A stretch of 24,847 bases of DNA. Source: an uncultured Clostridium sp. (GTDB lineage: Bacteria; Bacillota; Clostridia; Christensenellales; Borkfalkiaceae). Positions 22,901-24,847 of the stretch are shown piece after piece (within the stretch, counting starts at the first letter, position 1; each line of letters starts with the position of its first letter). Under the pieces are notes generated by a model. It had not been told where the DNA came from and ran no database searches. It was given only the letters and a program-made list of their open reading frames with translations. The DNA lies in assembly GCA_900555925.1 (NCBI GenBank), contig USMU01000019.1:1-24847 (forward strand). Direction: 5' to 3'. A program made the translations under genes and the position numbers.

Positions 22901-23671
22901 TCACAGTCCCTTTCGGAGCAAGCGGCGGATATTCCCGAATACTCCCGTATACCGCCGCGTGACGTCGTACAGCCGCTGTTTTTCCGAAAGCAGATTGCCT
23001 GCCAGCAATTTGAACGCGCGGGTCTTATCCGAAAGATTATGGAGAAATACGTCATCCTCTTCGGGGAGGATTCCCAAAACGGGCGTTTTCAGGATCTCCT
23101 CGATTTCCTTGGGGGAAAGAATCTCACCCGAAAGAAGCATATCGCCCCGCACCATATTGATCACGACGGAAACGGAAGCGAGCTCGTAGCTCTTTAAGAC
23201 GGTGATGACCTTATCCGCGTCGCGGAGCGCGGAGATATGCGGCGTCGTCACGACGAGTGCTTCCTCCGCGGTCGCAACCGCGCGGTGAAAGCCTTCGTCG
23301 ATCCCCGCGGGACAGTCGATGAAGATAAAATCGAACTGCGGAGAGAGCGTGTCCAGCACCAATTTCACCGCCTGCGGAGAAATATACCGCTCCGGTGCGG
23401 AATGATTGCTGGCGAGAATATACAGATTTCCGAAATCGGGATGGCGGATGAGCGCCTGCTTTGCGCGGCACCGCCCCTCAATGACGTCCACGATATCGTA
23501 GACGACGAGATTTTCCACCCCCGTCACCACGTCCATGTTGTTCAGCCCGAAATCGGTGTCGCAGAGTATGACTCTCTGTCCGCGCCTCGAAAGCTGCGCG
23601 CCGAGATTGGCGGCCACGGTCGTCTTGCCTACCCCGCCTTTTCCCGACGTTACCACGATTTTTCTTGCCAT
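22901..23671 (-). CDS. minD: MinD-like septum-site ATPase
   Basis: A 256-residue ParA/MinD-class ATPase that binds the membrane as an ATP dimer and positions the division septum. The deviant Walker A KGGVGKT has the signature Lys11 and catalytic Lys16; CDTDFGLNNMD and IFIDCPAG (Walker B) follow. The last 15 residues (GVFGNIRRLLRKGL) form a short amphipathic helix with basic residues on one face, as expected of the MinD membrane-targeting sequence, which favours MinD over cytoplasmic ParA or FlhG. Length is typical (about 260). GGGAGAG lies before the ATG at 23671. No minC or recognisable minE is in the window; a 77-residue gene follows 12 nt later. Confidence 0.9.
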   Translation of the reverse strand: MARKIVVTSGKGGVGKTTVAANLGAQLSRRGQRVILCDTDFGLNNMDVVTGVENLVVYDIVDVIEGRCRAKQALIRHPDFGNLYILASNHSAPERYISPQAVKLVLDTLSPQFDFIFIDCPAGIDEGFHRAVATAEEALVVTTPHISALRDADKVITVLKSYELASVSVVINMVRGDMLLSGEILSPKEIEEILKTPVLGILPEEDDVFLHNLSDKTRAFKLLAGNLLSEKQRLYDVTRRYTGVFGNIRRLLRKGL

Positions 23672-23877
23672 ATGTACTTCTCTCCCTGCCGTTTTTCCGT
23701 ATTGCTTTTTTCTGCAAGGATAATCATACCATACGGCCGTGCGCTTTTTTTGTCATTTTTTCGGCTTTTTTCGGGGTTTTCGTCGAAGCCGCCCAAGAGC
23801 CCGACCGAAACCGTTAAAACCGCGGCGAAAGCTGCCTGCAACCGCCGAAACTGCCGACAACCTTGACCGTAACGGCT

Positions 23878-24516
23878 TTATTTGTTGCGCTTATAGAGTT
23901 CCGAGCAGACCTCCGAGAGTTTGACGTCCTTTTCGCGCAAAAGCACCATCATGTGATACAGGAAATCCGCCGCTTCGCCGATGACCTCCCCTTTGTCGTC
24001 GTTCTTGGACGCGATGACGAGCTCCACCGCTTCTTCGCCCGCTTTCTTGGCGATTTTATCGATTCCGCGCGCGAACAGGAAGCTGGTATACGAGCCCTCC
24101 TCGGGATTCCGCTTTCTGTCGTCCACGATTCGCTGCAATTTGCCGAACATCTCCGCGCCGATCTGGTTATCCTCCCCCTTCACTTGTTCGGAGAAACAGG
24201 TATACGTACCCGTATGGCACGCCACGCCCTTCTGTTTGACCTTCAAAAGGATACAGTCTTTATCGCAGTCGAGATAAGCCGTAATCACCTTCTGGGTGTT
24301 TCCGCTCGTTTCGCCTTTCTTCCAGAGCGACTGCCGAGAACGGCTGTAATAGTGCGCGTATCCCGTGGAAAACGTCTTTTCTACCGCTTCTCTGTCCATA
24401 TATGCCTGCATGAGCACTTCGCCGCTCTCGTAATCCTGCGCGATGGCACAGATAAGGCCCTTCTCGTCGAATTTCAATTCGTCCAGATTTACTTTCTTCG
24501 TTTTCGCATCAACCAT
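23878..24516 (-). CDS. hisIE: Bifunctional phosphoribosyl-AMP cyclohydrolase / phosphoribosyl-ATP pyrophosphatase
   Basis: A 212-residue fusion that performs steps 2 and 3 of histidine biosynthesis: removal of pyrophosphate from PR-ATP (HisE part) and opening of the adenine ring of PR-AMP (HisI part). HisI is residues 1-110: [18 protein letters not shown], the metal-binding DCDKDC (Asp83, Asp85, Asp87) and zinc cysteines Cys84, Cys100 and Cys107. HisE is 120-212: [28 protein letters not shown] and [13 protein letters not shown]. The start has AGAGGAGG with 6-nt spacing and overlaps the hisF stop by 8 nt (ATGGTTGA), so the two are co-translated. Length is typical. It is the last gene of the his operon visible here, with a 206-nt gap before minD in which I saw no clear terminator. 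Confidence 0.96.
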   Translation of the reverse strand: MVDAKTKKVNLDELKFDEKGLICAIAQDYESGEVLMQAYMDREAVEKTFSTGYAHYYSRSRQSLWKKGETSGNTQKVITAYLDCDKDCILLKVKQKGVACHTGTYTCFSEQVKGEDNQIGAEMFGKLQRIVDDRKRNPEEGSYTSFLFARGIDKIAKKAGEEAVELVIASKNDDKGEVIGEAADFLYHMMVLLREKDVKLSEVCSELYKRNK

Positions 24517-24847
24517 GATAACCTCCTCTGACGGGAATCCCCCGTTCCGATAAATAATTTTTCAGTTCCTTTATGCCGAGCTGTCCGAAATGGAACAGCG
24601 ACGCCGCGAGAGCCGCGTCCGCTCCGCCGTCCTCCAAAATTTCGGCAAAGTCCTGCTTTTTGCCCGCCCCGCCCGAGGCGATGACGGGAATATTCACGAG
24701 CGACGAAACCGCTTTCGTCAGCGGCACGTCGAAGCCCTCCTTGGTTCCGTCTCTGTCCATGCTGGTGAGGAGGATCTCCCCCGCGCCCAGCTTCTTCGCG
24801 CGGACGACCCATTCGAGAACGTCTATCCCCGTATCGATGCGCCCGCC
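24509..24847 (-). CDS. hisF: Imidazole glycerol phosphate synthase cyclase subunit, C-terminal 112 residues, cut by the window edge
   Basis: The last 112 residues of HisF, the cyclase half of the glutamine amidotransferase that makes imidazole glycerol phosphate and AICAR in histidine biosynthesis. The frame is open to the last base of the window. Visible are [28 protein letters not shown] with the catalytic-type aspartate of the DRDGTKxGFD motif, [28 protein letters not shown] and the end [10 protein letters not shown]. About 140 residues, including the first half of the barrel, lie outside. It overlaps hisIE by 8 nt, the usual end of a his operon. Confidence 0.96.
   Translation of the reverse strand, partial: GGRIDTGIDVLEWVVRAKKLGAGEILLTSMDRDGTKEGFDVPLTKAVSSLVNIPVIASGGAGKKQDFAEILEDGGADAALAASLFHFGQLGIKELKNYLSERGIPVRGGYHG

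Noticed and set aside
23672..23877. Small frames and repeated-looking GCCGAAA words between hisIE and minD
   Set aside because: No start with a ribosome binding site and no stable hairpin with a T-run; I see nothing supportable in this 206-nt gap.

Overview
The window looks like a chromosomal segment of an anaerobic, low-to-mid GC Bacillota (Clostridia) bacterium, probably a gut or rumen-type organism. This is inferred from GGAGG-type ribosome binding sites, several near-perfect TTGACA-N17-TATAAT promoters, A/T-flanked intrinsic terminators, InlB B-repeat and BspA-type leucine-rich surface proteins, an AgrC/AgrA-type two-component system, DegV, and domain-reversed family 3 glycosidases of the kind known from Ruminococcus and Butyrivibrio. 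Only the ktrBA-type pair lies on the plus strand; every other gene is on the minus strand. No phage, transposon, CRISPR array or antibiotic-resistance gene was seen.

Layout from low to high coordinates. (1) 123-569: an unknown small protein with its own strong promoter. (2) 1026-4199: a four-gene operon, transcribed right to left, of a small membrane protein, an MBOAT O-acyltransferase, a GtrA-like membrane protein and a family 2 glycosyltransferase. The MBOAT/GtrA join looks damaged: the MBOAT seems to lack its tail and the GtrA-like protein its head. (3) 4384-12505: a surface glycan unit of a lipoprotein (two InlB repeats plus a CBM6/35-like module) followed by two membrane-tethered GH3 enzymes with reversed domain order, closed by a strong terminator. 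(4) 12655-15916: two overlapping SGNH/DltD-AlgX-like proteins that carry BspA-type repeats at opposite ends. The last ends beyond an apparent terminator hairpin. (5) 16064-18152: a LytTR response regulator and AgrC-like kinase whose gene junction contains a run of 12 G. (6) 18508-18596: tRNA-Ser(UGA). (7) 18759-20813: a KtrB/KtrA-like potassium uptake system on the plus strand. (8) 20975-22321: degV and a four-helix membrane protein. (9) A 104-bp degenerate tetranucleotide repeat, then a MinD-like ATPase with an unrecognised 77-residue protein in the position where minE often lies. (10) hisIE and the 3' part of hisF at the right edge.

Working together: regions 2-4 read as one locus for building, acylating and trimming a cell-surface or extracellular polysaccharide. 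A glycosyltransferase and GtrA-like protein make or decorate the glycan, MBOAT plus SGNH proteins could move and transfer acyl groups, the CBM lipoprotein binds carbohydrate, and the two tethered GH3 enzymes hydrolyse beta-linked sugars. The adjacent two-component system may control it, but that is only proximity. The most unusual signals are the G12 tract at the kinase/regulator junction, the terminator hairpin inside a coding sequence, the MBOAT/GtrA junction, the mirrored domain orders, and the small gene after minD.
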